A stretch of DNA of 64,000 nucleotides from Taenia hydatigena (taxonomy: Eukaryota > Platyhelminthes > Cestoda > Cyclophyllidea > Taeniidae): NCBI GenBank assembly GCA_036345935.2, contig JADWOT020000005.1, positions 8,069,044 to 8,133,043 on the forward strand, read 5' to 3'. The position numbers and the translations under genes are program-made. This document shows positions 22,090-33,468 of the stretch, piece by piece; position 1 is the first letter of the stretch; the number at the start of each line of letters is the position of its first letter. Below the pieces are notes generated by a model. The model searched no databases. It was not told the origin of the DNA and was given only the letters and a program-made list of their open reading frames with translations.

Positions 22090-25016
22090 TCCATGCTGAC
22101 AGATCCAGCGATTGAAAAGGTCGATGCGACTGTCTCGGCGTCTTCGGACTTCATGGGCTCCGCTTCGGCCACTTTCGTGAAGTAGTCAACCATAACTAAG
22201 ATATATCGGTTTCCCCTCTTGGTAAGGGGTAGGGGCCCCATGATGTCGATGCCCACTCGTTCGCCCGGAAATCCCGTAAGCATAGGCTGCAGAGGTGCCA
22301 CTGCTGTGGAATGAGGGTTCTTGGACCTGCTGCAAGTAATGCAGGTTCGGCAGAAGTCGTGCACGTCTGCAGAGAGGGAGGGCCACCAGTATCGTTTCAT
22401 CGAGGCTTCCACCATCTTTTTCTCACCGACGTGGCCCAATTGTTCGTGCAGCTCTTGGAGGGCTGTTTGTATCAGGGAACCTGGAACAACCGAGCGCTTG
22501 GGAGACGTGGCATCTTCTTGGTACCGCAAGACTTCGTCCTCCAGGGAGAGTTTGGACCATTGCTGCCATATCTGCTTGGCTGCCTTGCTGGATGATTTCA
22601 TCTCTTCCGCAGTGGACTTGGACGAGGATGCCAGAAACCTGTCGTATACCAAGGACGTGTCGGGGTCTGTACTCTGTGTGTTACTCCACTGATGTTTAGT
22701 CGGCTTGCTTAAAAATAGGGTTCCCACTACACCGCCATGCCTTTCCACTGAGAGAGGTCTGCGGGATAAGGCATCTGCGTTGCTATGCGAGTTTCCTTTT
22801 CTGTACTGCACAGTGAAGTCATATTGTTGCAGTTTCTCGTACCAGCGTGCAACCGAACGATCGATCTCCTTCATTGTTTTCAACCAGGTCAGCGCCTGAT
22901 GGTCTGTTCTCACTATGAACTGTCTCGCTATCAGGTAGTGCTTGAAGTGTCGCACCATTGTATAGAGGGCGAAGAGTTCACGTTCTGTTGCACTCTTCTG
23001 TCGCATTTTTTTGTTCAATCTGGCACTAGCGTAGGCGATGACGTGTTCCCTACCTTCTTTGTCTCTTTGCGAAAGTACACCGCCCACGGCCACGTCGCTG
23101 GCGTCCGTGTCTAGTACGAAGGGAGGTGCGGCGGTCTCGAAGTTTGGTAAAGCCAAAATCGGGGCGGAGCAGAGCATACGCTTTAGTTCTTTGAAGGCTT
23201 CATCATGTTCATTCTCCCACTTGAAATTTCTTTTTGCCTGCTTCTCGGTTAGCTTGTGTAGGGGACTAGCAATCTTGGCAAAGCCTTTAACGAAGCGTCT
23301 ATAGTAGTTTGCCAAACCAAGGAAACTGCGAAGTTCCGCCTGATTAGTTGGTGATGGCCAGGTTCTCACTTGTTTTGTGCGATCTTCAGTGACTGCCATC
23401 CCGTCTGACGAGACTGTGTGCCCCAGAAAGTTGACTGAACGGCGGAGAAAATGACACTTCTTTGGATTCAAGGTCAAACCTGCATCTTGCAGACGGTCTA
23501 GGACTAGTTTGAGATTGGCGTTATGCTCGCGAATGTCTCTACCGAAAACGAGGACGTCATCTAGGTAGATTATGCAATGCTTCGGGAAAAGCCCAATCAG
23601 TGCTGTCTGCATCAGGCGCTGGAAAGTGGCTGCGGCATTGCAGAGTCCAAACGGCATGGTCTGGAATTCATAAAGTCCGTTGGGTACTATAAAAGCCGTC
23701 TTCTCTCTATCTTTTTCTGCCACTTCTACTTGCCAGTATCCCGATTTTAAGTCTAGTGTGGAGAACCACTTCGATCCATGCAAAGCATCCAAGGAGTCGT
23801 TGATGTGAGGCAAGGGAAAGGCGTCCTTCTTAGTTACGGCGTTTAACTTCCTGTAATCGATGCACAGCTGTAGACTGCCGTCACTTTTCTTCACCAGCGC
23901 GATTGGAGAAGCCCATGGTGACTTGGATGGTTTGATCACTTCGTCCTTGATCATCTCTTCCACCAGACGGTTCACTTCGTCTTGGAGGGGCGGATGTATA
24001 CGTCTGGATGGTTGCCAAATGGGCCTGGCCTCGGCAGTGTCGATAGTGTGTTTGACCATCCTTGTTCGCCGTAGTTTTGTTCCTTGCCATGAGAACATGC
24101 TTGGATACTTGCTAAGCAAGGAGCGTAGCTCCTTTCTCTCACCGTCGGTGATGTGCGTTAGCTGGGAGCAAAGCTCATCCAAGTTGTTTATCGGGATGGC
24201 TGCAGCTTCGAAGAGGGCGCTACAGATTGCGTCTGCGTCCTTTTTGGGCGGAGACCTGGCTGGGGTAGTTTTCTTATGCCGCTGGGTCACGAGTGTCCCT
24301 TCTGCGAAATTCAGGACCGCCCTGGTGTTACGAAGGAAGTCCACACGGAGTATAGCGTCCCAAACTAACTTGGGGCACATAATGAATGGGACTTGCCACG
24401 TTTCTGTCCCCAGTGACACTTCCAGTGACGTCTCTCCTTTTACTTTCATCTTTCTCCCCTCTGCTGAGAGAAGTTTTGCGAAGGAGGAACCCGTGCGAAA
24501 CTTTTTGTGGAGATCAGGGAACGCTTGAGGGTTCAGTAATGACTTGGCTGCGCCTGAGTCAAGAAGGAAACTGCAGGGGCGTCCCTCTAGCTTGCCGGAG
24601 ACTCGCATAAACGGAAGCGAACTACGGGATGATAAGCAGGATAGGGAAGAGTACTGCTCACCTGCTTTTGCGAAATGGAGCGGAGGGGTCCACCGCGGAC
24701 GTGTGGAACTTGGTCGTCGGTGGGTCGTGTGGAGCGACGAAGTCAGGAGGAGTTCCTGACGTTTCCTCGTGGCTGCATCGACCAGCTGGCTGAGATCGCT
24801 GGTCTTCAGGGCCTGGAGTTTCGCGGCGATAGACGGGGGACGAACGCTGGCTTTGAACTGGACGGCCACCCATCGTCTCACCTTGTTAGGTGGGCAGCCT
24901 CTGAAAGCCCGTTCCGCGAGGATTTGCAGTGCTCCCGCGAAATCCTCGTCGTTTTCGCCCGATTTTTTGCTCGCGGAGAAAGAACTTTCTGGCGAGCGAC
25001 TCCTCTCGTTGATCAA
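21939..25016 (-). CDS. pol: Retrotransposon gag-pol: protease, reverse transcriptase, RNase H, integrase N-terminus
   Basis: This is a 1025-codon frame. Residues 1-110 continue gag. Protease has its active-site triad DSGA at about 153. Reverse transcriptase spans about 320-550, with the catalytic YLDD box at 484-487 and the LDLKSGYWQV and MPFGLCNA motifs upstream. The connection and RNase H follow, with VLDTDAS at about 634-640 and the motif GNSHSNADALSR near 741-751. The integrase zinc finger has His at about 857 and 862 and Cys at 889-895, followed by the first catalytic Asp in GIDIMG (about 924). From about residue 965 the sequence loses integrase similarity because of a one-base frame break in a T-run (22111-22118), so the last 55 or so residues are out of frame. 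Confidence 0.92.
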   Translation of the reverse strand: MINERSRSPESSFSASKKSGENDEDFAGALQILAERAFRGCPPNKVRRWVAVQFKASVRPPSIAAKLQALKTSDLSQLVDAATRKRQELLLTSSLHTTHRRPSSTRPRWTPPLHFAKAGEQYSSLSCLSSRSSLPFMRVSGKLEGRPCSFLLDSGAAKSLLNPQAFPDLHKKFRTGSSFAKLLSAEGRKMKVKGETSLEVSLGTETWQVPFIMCPKLVWDAILRVDFLRNTRAVLNFAEGTLVTQRHKKTTPARSPPKKDADAICSALFEAAAIPINNLDELCSQLTHITDGERKELRSLLSKYPSMFSWQGTKLRRTRMVKHTIDTAEARPIWQPSRRIHPPLQDEVNRLVEEMIKDEVIKPSKSPWASPIALVKKSDGSLQLCIDYRKLNAVTKKDAFPLPHINDSLDALHGSKWFSTLDLKSGYWQVEVAEKDREKTAFIVPNGLYEFQTMPFGLCNAAATFQRLMQTALIGLFPKHCIIYLDDVLVFGRDIREHNANLKLVLDRLQDAGLTLNPKKCHFLRRSVNFLGHTVSSDGMAVTEDRTKQVRTWPSPTNQAELRSFLGLANYYRRFVKGFAKIASPLHKLTEKQAKRNFKWENEHDEAFKELKRMLCSAPILALPNFETAAPPFVLDTDASDVAVGGVLSQRDKEGREHVIAYASARLNKKMRQKSATERELFALYTMVRHFKHYLIARQFIVRTDHQALTWLKTMKEIDRSVARWYEKLQQYDFTVQYRKGNSHSNADALSRRPLSVERHGGVVGTLFLSKPTKHQWSNTQSTDPDTSLVYDRFLASSSKSTAEEMKSSSKAAKQIWQQWSKLSLEDEVLRYQEDATSPKRSVVPGSLIQTALQELHEQLGHVGEKKMVEASMKRYWWPSLSADVHDFCRTCITCSRSKNPHSTAVAPLQPMLTGFPGERVGIDIMGPLPLTKRGNRYILVMVDYFTKVAEAEPMKSEDAETVASTFSIAGSVSMECLNQSIATKALILKADSSLNYASPSESQRRARHLATLRAMDKWKELTEP

Positions 25017-25179
25017 TAACGAGCTGGGCCAGAATCTCGCAGCACTCGTCTAGGTCGGGGTCGGGTGAGACTCCGGCATCAACTGCTGCGGAGAACAGCT
25101 CCTGCGGGAGAGCGTGTAGGATCAGCGGAATCCTCTGCCGCTGGGGAAACAAGTGGATGTTAAACCTAACGGTTTTCAT
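24886..25179 (-). CDS. gag: Retrotransposon gag, 5' part (frameshifted)
   Basis: The frame opens with ATG at 25179, 61 bases inside the 5' LTR. The N-terminal half is a plausible small gag: it contains RIPLILHALPQELFSAAVD and DLDECCEILAQL, typical of short helical capsid proteins of gypsy elements. After about residue 70 it turns Arg-rich and ends at 24886, while the continuation of the capsid-like sequence (DEDFAGALQILAERAFRG) is found in the next frame at the start of the pol frame. The break lies in the A-run at about 24960-24970. No CCHC knuckle is visible. Confidence 0.75.
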   Translation of the reverse strand: MKTVRFNIHLFPQRQRIPLILHALPQELFSAAVDAGVSPDPDLDECCEILAQLVIDQREESLARKFFLREQKIGRKRRGFRGSTANPRGTGFQRLPT

Positions 25180-25221
25180 CTAATCTCCATAGTTCATTCC
25201 TTCCTTGAAATGGGGAAGGTC

Positions 25222-25239
25222 TGCCAACGCTGCCACCAG
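25222..25239 (-). other. Putative primer-binding site next to the 5' LTR
   Basis: Immediately inside the 5' LTR, in element orientation, the sequence is CTGGTGGCAGCGTTGG. This is where the tRNA primer of minus-strand synthesis should anneal. I could not assign the tRNA. The core resembles the sequence after the left LTR of the TRIM element at 49010. Confidence 0.5.
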
Positions 25240-25439
25240 TGTGGAGGGTTCCTCCTTTCCCTCCTGGTCACCCTTGATAGTAGAAGTCTGTATACGCTTA
25301 GACATCTTTAATATATAAAGGGGGTGCTGAATACAGCTAGACGAGATCTGGAGTTCGGGCCGAGGATGAGCCACACTCCAAGGAGTCTCCACGCTGCTCC
25401 GTTACGTGGTTCAGCGCATTTAAAGATTTAAGTATTACA
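25240..25439 (-). repeat. 5' LTR of the Ty3/gypsy element (200 bp)
   Basis: The plus-strand edges are TGTGGAGGG and AGTATTACA, in perfect agreement with the other LTR. It contains a TTTAATATATAAAG stretch near 25307-25320 that could serve as an AT-rich promoter core on either strand. Transcription of the element would start within this LTR on the minus strand. Confidence 0.95.
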
Positions 25440-25444
25440 GGAGC
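25440..25444. other. Target-site duplication, right copy
   Basis: GGAGC follows the last base of the right LTR (25439) and matches 21061-21065 exactly. On the minus strand it spells part of the Gly-Ser codons of the interrupted LicD motif. Confidence 0.95.
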
Positions 25445-25918
25445 CATAGGTCATAACCAACGGGCAACTTTTGTTTCGAATTAGTCGAAGAGTTGTTGAA
25501 ATGGCTTCTTGATCGAAAGCTGAGATGGGCATTGCTTTAAAGCATTGTCGGATTTACTGAACGATCTGTAAGGAACTGAATTCTCCTGCCGCATTTTTTT
25601 GGGAACACCAATTCCTTGGGGCACTCAAGCGTTCTGATTCACGTAGTGTCCTCGAATAAAATGCGACTTTGTTATTTCGATAAATTACATCAACATTCAT
25701 ATCAACGGGAGGGGTGAGTGATTCGCTTGTTAACCTCAAAACTTGCCGTATTACCTCGTCATCAGTTGATTTTTCAATGCATATGTCAGAAAGCTTAAGT
25801 GAGTAGTCAGGTTCAATGAAGTACTTTACAAACTTCAATAATAGTAATAATAATAATGAGAAACCCAAAGTACAACTAAAAGTCCGAACAGAAAGCACAC
25901 TTTCCAAATTTTGTTCAT

Positions 25919-28900
25919 GTTTCCTTGGTGAAGTAGTACCAAATCAACATTGTGCCTCAGCCGCAGTGCAATGCTATCCACACACCTTCACGACAATTGG
26001 CATGCAGTGTGTGCTGCTCATTGGTGAATCTCAGTAATCGAATTGCAATCTGCACAGCGAATGTGTCAAAACTAGCCCTACCTCTAGCCGCCTGCTTGTC
26101 TGCACAGTGTCATCAATTTGTCCCTGATTCTGATGCAGTTTGAATCATTCAGGAGGTGTGGAATGGCCTCTGCAATTTGTGTAATCAAATAATGCAGATA
26201 ATTTAACCATCGTCAGCACAGCAGGTTTGCTTAATTAGACAGTACTCATAGACACAGCAAAGCAAGGAGGAAGTAATGCAAAAGGATTTAAGATTAGCTA
26301 AGTTTGGAGATGTAGAATAGCTGAAAATGTCAAGAGAGGCACAAAGTAACTTGGTAATGGCACCAAATGCTGGTCATCGTGTGCATGCGGTGGTGCATGT
26401 CATGATGTCTTTGTCTAACATAAATGCTTTCTCCACACTGAACATGTACTGCTCCAATCAATTTGCCAACCCTTCTGCACCATCACGTTCCTGTTCTGCC
26501 CCAAAAAAACCTCTTTAGGCCTGCGATTTTGCTGCTGAATCGAACACTACTTCATTATAAAGACGCCCGTGACTGTTGGGAATTAGCGCAGATGTCATAA
26601 GCCTATTAATTACAAAGGTTCCTCAGGAGAAGGTGGAAACCTTTCCAAAATTCTCAGTGAAAGATAGAGCAAACCACGTAGTCACAGTGCAGATGGATGT
26701 TTTATGCTGACAAGCATGCATTGGTCTTCTCAAGATGCTAAGCGCTTTTAAAAGTTGGACGGAATTTGGACGCAATGCCACTATGTTACTCCAAAATGCT
26801 GAGACTGGTAAAGTTGACTGCAGCTTATCAAGTACGCATTAGACCTCCATTGTGGATCTGCGATTTGTACTAATGGGGAAAGTGCCACGTCCACCAGGGT
26901 ACGAGTGTTCTGTCATAAAGTAATTAAATCTTCTGACATTGCACTGCGGTGCTTCGTTGCTTTGTTTTGGCATTGCGCTGGACCATGCAGGCTCTTCAGT
27001 CTCTGGTTGTTGCATTGTTGTCCCAACAGAGTAGGTTCAAATCACTATACGCTGATCAAGATACAGATAGATAGGAACGAAAATCCATATCAAACAGGTA
27101 GGACAAAGTGACTGTTTGAAGGTTTCCCATCTAATGGCATGGTCAGCTGGAATAACATCACTCCTTGGATGTGTAGAGAACACAGCTTGAATCGCAGAGA
27201 TCGTGGTTATTTACAGCCCACAAGCGATCGTCGCGAAGCCGAAAGCAAATCAAGTGTACACTTGTGAAGTAACTGCATCCAAGATTGCGGAGTTGGACAA
27301 CAGGTTTCTGGAGAAGTACATATTTTAATGGGTTTCTCTGTGACTCGTTGTCAATCCACTTCATCGAACATTAGGAACACTCGTGTGCGCATAGATGCAT
27401 TTAAGCGCATTCCAAAGAGACACGCAAATCCATCGTTAATCCCTTCTCATGCAGTAAGAGACCTCTGTGACAGTAAAGGATGAAAGGTGTTCACATGAGG
27501 CATCCTATCCAGTGTCTTGCTGAGATTGATCCCTTCTCCCACAGCGCTGTTAAAGGTTAATCCCACATCACATTCACGCGCCCAAGTCTATCCCGTCATG
27601 ACAATACGGGAGTTGTAAGGGAGGAGAAGGCCTTTGGAAGCAATAACAGTGTTCACATTACAAGGAAAGTTGTTCATTCTTTCAGCTGTCCCTAACCAAC
27701 TTTCTTTGCCACCACTGGTCTGAACATTTTGGGCTTAGGTGCTGCATTACTGTGGCCGTTTGAAAGCTCATTTTGAATATTTTAAGGCTTGAAACAAGAC
27801 CTATTCATGCCTTTTTATAATGCTGTTTCGGCCTTTCATTCCAATAAAACCTATTCACACTTGAACACAATTTGTTGGGGTATAACTTGGACCATCGAAG
27901 CGGCCATACTCCCTGAAAATGTTGGCGTAGTACTGTAGAATGGCATTACTGTACACTGAAATGGTCGATTTTATCACGAAATTGGTAAAATATAAACTTT
28001 GTTTGACTGACAATTCACACAAAGGAGATTTATTTGGGACAAAAAATGCCGGATCAAATGCATATGAGCACACGGCAAGCACAGAAGCACCCACAGTCGA
28101 AAAAAAAGAACACACTTACGAGAAATGGCAGTGGAAGTAGCATTAAGTTAAAGGAGGATATCATTTAAAATGGAGCAGCACACACAATGTAGAATCGCCT
28201 CGTTGCAGACAGCGCATTATTGTTAGTTAATGCATCAGTTTCAGTGAAGTCACTGTTCTGTTGAACAACACTGATTACCAAGAGACGGTGAACCAGGCTC
28301 AAGGTTTCCCAAAATGGCACTTTGTGATCGAGAGCCTGCCATGCAGCCATGGATGATGTGCAAATTAATCATCCCGGTTTAGTCTGAAATTAAGTACTAA
28401 ATGTGAAACAATGACCACACATGTGCAATTTCATTGGAGCGGCATGCAAGACTGCATGTTGTCGGAGGCTGTTTGGCGATTTGATGAACTGACTGACAAT
28501 GGACGCCAATCAGCCGGATGGTCAACCTGTCTCGATGGGTGCCAGGTTCCGTGCGTCTGCTGCGTTTCTAGTAAAGGTGGGTAAATTAGTGAAGTGTGAA
28601 ATCTGACAAGCAGTTTTGATAACGTTTCCGAGGCCCTAATGCGATGTTAAAATGTGACAAGTGGAAACTTCTGTTAAAGGTAGGCAGGCAGATCGTTTTA
28701 TTTTAAATTGATTATTTCTATTCATTTTGGACTTCTCTAAATCTACAACACATCAAGGTCTCCGCAACTCCTGAAGAAACCATGCACTCGAATTGTGTAC
28801 CACTTTTGCTTGGCAGCTGATTGTTAACTCATCACTATCGGGCTTCTGCTTTCCCCAAATCAGTAACACCTTCATCATCTTTCCAAAGCCCGCCACGAGT

Positions 28901-31900
28901 AATGCTGTTCGTAATTTTGTAAAATTATATATTTATGCATTGATGGTGTTTCACACTTCACTTTACTTCACTTTTAATAAATCGGATGCTGGATATCGTA
29001 GGAAAGTAGAAGATCATTTACAACGATATTTACTAAAAAACGCAGTTGATAAAGAGAGCCTTGTATCTAGCGCTGCAGACTGTTTGACATCCACGAGCGT
29101 TGTGATGCGTCAGTCAGAATATCAAATCACTATCTAACTTCTGTCCCCTACCATATCTTTAAATTAGGCCCAAATTAGAAGGCGTCGTTTGATTAGTGAC
29201 TCCGTTGCAGTGGCCAATGTAGGATAGGGAACAAGCTGATCGCTGAAGACGACATTCAAATGAAGGGACCATGCTGTTTGACTGCGTGTTTGGACATCCT
29301 CAAATGCTTCTATCTCGAAAGGTCATGCTTCTCCTTTTGAAGCATAAATGCAGCCTACTGACTTCTCCATCTAAGCTTTCAATTGAGTAGGTGATCAATT
29401 ACCAAAAACACCTCTGGGTTACGTATGCGTACTGCGTCATAATATGTAATAGGCGGTAGAGCATTTTAAATTCCCCAGGAGAAACATCTAGGTTCACTCA
29501 ATAATTATTGCTCCTATTTCTACCAGGAAAATTCATCACTTAAAATGGTTATAGAGGTGGCTCAATTCAACCATAAATATAGGCTTGCTGTTAATAATGT
29601 GGTAAGCTGTAAAGTGGAGGAAGTACCCACACACTAAGACACCACACTCTATCCACATATCCATTCACTCCAACCATAGAAGCCACTACTTTACGGTCTT
29701 ACTTTGTTGCATTGCCAGCACCGTAAACAAAGGCAGCTTGGCTTGGTTCAGTAAATGATTCACCCTCGTATACTTTCCTCCTACTGCCGCGTAACGCATT
29801 AAAATTGTAGCAGTATGTAATCATTTGTTATTAAGAAGGAATTCATACGTATGTAATGGAGACAGTGAATTTACTAAACTAATGGTAAAGCTAATGACCG
29901 TTTCTTATGGATGTGCACCTTGAAGCAGTGTATGTGATTCCTGAATTTATGTTGACAATAAACAGCAAATGAATGGATAATCGTAAATAATAGTTATTAT
30001 GAGTAGCGCAAAAATTAAAAGCTGAGAACTGCCAGGTCCTATAATAGTAGGAGCATTCTTGATCGCCGAGCCATTAACCAGTATCCAAATCGGCTGCAAC
30101 ACCCTTAGCGGTGGTAAGACCATAAAAATTCCGCAGTTCGGGATGTAATCGCCAAAAATTCCGGTCATTTTAATCTTTTTTTCAAAGTAATTTAATCTAC
30201 GCTTTTGGATTTGAAATGCTGATAAAACCTATCGACCTTGGAAATCATACAAAATATGAGAATCACATCTGCAATAGCATAGCTTTCTCAACGTTTTTGT
30301 TGCATCATCATAATATCGTAAAACTCGGTGACGTTTTGCTTTAAGAAACCATTCTAACGTGTAGCCACTACTTGAGACTCAAAGAATCACTTATCAGTGC
30401 TCCTAAATTAACAATTTGTCAAGGCGCACATTCATTTATCAACTCAAAAAAGTTTTGCGAAAGAATTTGCGACTGCACTTACCACTGTATGCTCCACAAC
30501 TAATTCTTTGCGAATGGTCAAGATACAAAAGATGTGAAGGAAAAACTTACCTCTCTGACGCTCTTTTCACCACACATAACATTATTTCTTTCCGTCTAGC
30601 AGCTGAGCTACGATTTATGGACAGTTTTGAAGCGGCGAGTGTGCGTGGTAGCACAATAAATCAAGCATTACAGTGCTTTTTCACTAATCAGCGCATACAT
30701 GCATATTTATTCACAAGTCGCTGATGGTGATTTTAAACTCCTTTTTAATTAGACTAATCTACTCGTCGGGACACGTTGACTTCGCGTTGGACGTTTCTAC
30801 GTCTCTTTGCATTGCAGATGCATACTCAGTCCAGTAGCTGGCACAAGTCGTGAGGGAGCTCGATTTATGCTGCTTGGAGAGTCTTCGATTATAAAATAGA
30901 TGTAGGAAGAAGGTGGAGTAATGCGGTGCAGTCGATTTCGTAGGATATCATTTATTTTTTTTGTAATGATGGCACTGAGAGGGCAATGGAGGAGATAAAT
31001 CTACTGCATTTCATACTACTGATGATGATAGAGCTAAATTTGCCCGTGTGCAAAACTTATTAAGTTAGTTGCTGAGAATTTACGGTGGCTGAGTCGCTTG
31101 TGCTGACCATTGTTTTTTTTTGTTTGGGCCTTGTATTCACGCATAATGCCTTGACTGATGTTGGTGTTAATTTTTTCGGCCTTGGAAGCTTGTAGTTTGA
31201 GTGCCGATGCCTCCGTAATAATCTTCGTATCGAAATCTTTTGAGGACATAAAAACGAAAAAGACCCCTTCTTTCATTGCTATTACAAGGGTTACTCCGAA
31301 ATCAGTTGATGAGGCTTGCATTAAACTAATCGTATAGAGCTGATATTATGGAATTTTATTCTAGCTACAGTGCGCGCTGCCACGAGAAGGGCATCATATG
31401 ACTCCGTTATTTCAAAGTCTATTTTATTGAAGTCGGTTCGATGCATTACGCATTATTTTTAGCTTTGTAAGCCAATTTCAGCCTAAGATTGTGTCCCTTT
31501 GTAACAAAGGCGGTAACTAAATTCCTCTAATCGATGTTATAATTGGGTCCATGAAGCTTTCTAGGAATGTCTTACACTTGCATCCATAAAATATGCGTTT
31601 TTGCTTTCTGTGCATTAACAAACTGATAAAACCGGTTGCGTTGGATTCATCAGCTTTAAAGTGTCTCCTTCAGGTATTCTTATCCCTACTTCGCAAGCCT
31701 TCCAAATCAGTACATTTCCCATCAGTTCTAGACTCGCAACTCCCAGTTAGATTTTCATTTATAATTGCAGCTCTAACACGACAGTGAAAAATGTAAAAGC
31801 CATCTTCTTTCAAGCACCGAATTCGTGGAGCTTTCGCTAATCTATAACGATGGGGTGAAGATTGGTCAATGGCTGTTTGTTCCAATATTGCCTTAACCAA

Positions 31901-33437
31901 TGCCAGTTGGATTCATGTGTGAATAAAAGCTTTGCGATTTCCATTGACTGTAAATCCAACATGCTGCCTCGGCTTCTGCATGTGCCCAAAACATAGATCG
32001 CCTCCTGTTTATCCATCTCATCGACTCTGAGCAGCACGTTATCCGCAGGCCCTATCCGCGTCCCCGGTCACCACGACGGCTAATTTTTGTGGTACGACTG
32101 TGCGGGTGAGATCACTGACCTATTGACCTACTTTTCCACTGACTCAGCTAGACGACATGGTCGATCTAAGAGGCGCCTTAGTCATTACTTGCCAGTTCAT
32201 GCCGGGCCTTCTGATGTAGGGTCAGCGACCAGTTGTCACATCAGAAACACGTCACACCCTAGTCCTTGCCATCGATCCCGCCAGAGCCACTGAACTGAAC
32301 ATAATAGCGCGTTTGGAGAACGATCTCATATTTCCTAACCACTCTAACCCCTTTGTTAGGTCAGTCGTCTTTTTTAAGTGCTGTTGTATCTTTGTCGACC
32401 AAAATGTCAATCTGGAGAATCCATATTGAATCCAAATCCAAATTATGCGGAATTAAGTATATTTAAATAGGATAATTTAACTGCCTCCAGATAATAATAT
32501 CAGTTTTGGCTGGTCCTCTATTAGAATAAAAGAAAATGAGGATGTTGAATTTATTCTCCATGCCATTTGAATGAATCACATTATTTGTTCTGAAAATAAG
32601 AGCTTGTTAATCCAAAGCAACAAATTTCTAAGGAGACTTACAAGGACCGATTCGCGAAAAAATGACTCAACTAATGCCTTTATGTGGGAGTGTGCAGCAT
32701 TTATCTCTCCTAATGAAGAGCACATCATGGACTCCCTTAAGGGACAAATTGCGCATGGTTAGAGAAATAAAACTTTCCTCGAAAGACTTGAATGCCTACA
32801 TTAGGCTGAGAGCTCAAAAAATCAATCACGAATTTAAGGGCTCTAAGTTTCTAGGAGCAATCAGAAATATGCATTTTTTGGAGTGCTACACCACACATTT
32901 TCTAGCTCACAAGTTCTGGCATCAAATTAAGGTGCTACATTGTGACTTAGAATGGAAATGCAAGAAGGTTTTCATTAACGCAAAAAAAGAGGTCCTTGGC
33001 GAGGTCAGATGAACAGTTTGTGGTCATTAACTCAACGATCATCACCTATCAGTGGGAAAATTAAGCATATTTTTGGGAAAAAATATGCTTGCAAAAGGGT
33101 AAATACATCGAAAACAATAAGTTGTTAAATCATGAGTAGAGCTTGTGGAACATGGTTACGTATCGAGGTAAGACATTAGGAATAGTCATTTTGCCTAAAT
33201 AAAACCTTTACTATCTTTTTTACAAACAGTTTAATGAATTGAAATACTATCGCGATGATACAAGCAAACAGACATCTTCAGGCGTCTTAAAATGTTGATA
33301 AAATTTAAACGAATGGCTGTTCTCATCTAAAATACGTTCTCCAACAAATTCAAATTTGGTCGACGCGCTTTGAAAGAAATCTTCGGGAAAATTTCGACGC
33401 TTCAACAATCATTAAATTCGACAAAAATGCACACTTT
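25919..33437. other. Long intergenic stretch without recognised genes
   Basis: About 7.5 kb with no exon that I can defend. Open frames such as 28793-29137 (+), 31034-31321 (-) and 32662-33012 (+) are short, overlap others and show no family motifs. A patch at about 32020-32300 is richer in GC than its surroundings and may be a transposon remnant. Promoter sequence of the disrupted LicD gene should lie just above 25918. Confidence 0.5.
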
Positions 33438-33468
33438 TTTATTGACAGTGTTTAAGAGTCTGATACGG

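Larger units (their letters stand above)
21066..25439 (-). mobile_element. Ty3/gypsy LTR retrotransposon, full-length but frameshifted
   Basis: The element is 4374 bp, read on the minus strand, with LTRs at 25240-25439 (5') and 21066-21293 (3'), both bounded by TGTAATAC...CCACA in element orientation. Internal order is gag, protease, reverse transcriptase, RNase H, integrase, which is the Ty3/gypsy (Metaviridae-type) order. LTR identity is high: about six substitutions over 200 aligned bases plus one 28-base difference, so insertion is fairly recent. Two frame breaks, near 24960-24970 in gag and near 22111-22118 in integrase, both sit in homopolymer runs. It is inserted in the same orientation as the LicD gene. 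Confidence 0.95.
20374..25918 (-). pseudogene. LicD/fukutin-family transferase gene split by an LTR retrotransposon
   Basis: Exons are 25918-25865 (ATG at 25918-25916), 25832-25643, and 25519-25440 continuing after the insertion at 21060-20374. With the element and one target copy set aside, the exons total 1011 nt in one frame, 336 aa, close to the intact 354-aa paralogue at 40.6 kb. Exon 1 encodes a type II signal anchor (FLFGLLVVLW). A 32-nt mini-intron (25864-25833) and a 123-nt intron (25642-25520) explain an otherwise in-frame TAA at 25554-25556. The insertion lies inside the LicD motif Y-G-S-L-L-G-S, just before RMPFDCDYD, the acidic metal-binding motif. The rest (NGVPIGHSW, LTP-type VEFLEET, CTWLDTIYPRV) looks undamaged. 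The gene is therefore probably a recent knockout; an uninterrupted allele could still be active. Substrate unknown. The 5' model is my inference. Confidence 0.8.

Noticed and set aside
24960..24970. Programmed ribosomal frameshift between gag and pol
   Set aside because: Capsid-like sequence continues on both sides of the break, so it falls inside gag rather than at a gag-pol boundary. An indel is simpler.
22311..25019. Plus-strand open frames within the retrotransposon, up to 222 codons
   Set aside because: They are antisense to gag-pol and show no motifs.
25554..25556. In-frame TAA taken as a nonsense mutation in the interrupted LicD gene
   Set aside because: A GT-AG intron at 25642-25520 with correct phase removes it and gives good continuity. 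I keep a premature stop only as the alternative.
32571..33012. Possible two-frame gene at 32.6-33.0 kb
   Set aside because: Two overlapping frames of similar length, without splice signals, poly(A) signal or family resemblance.
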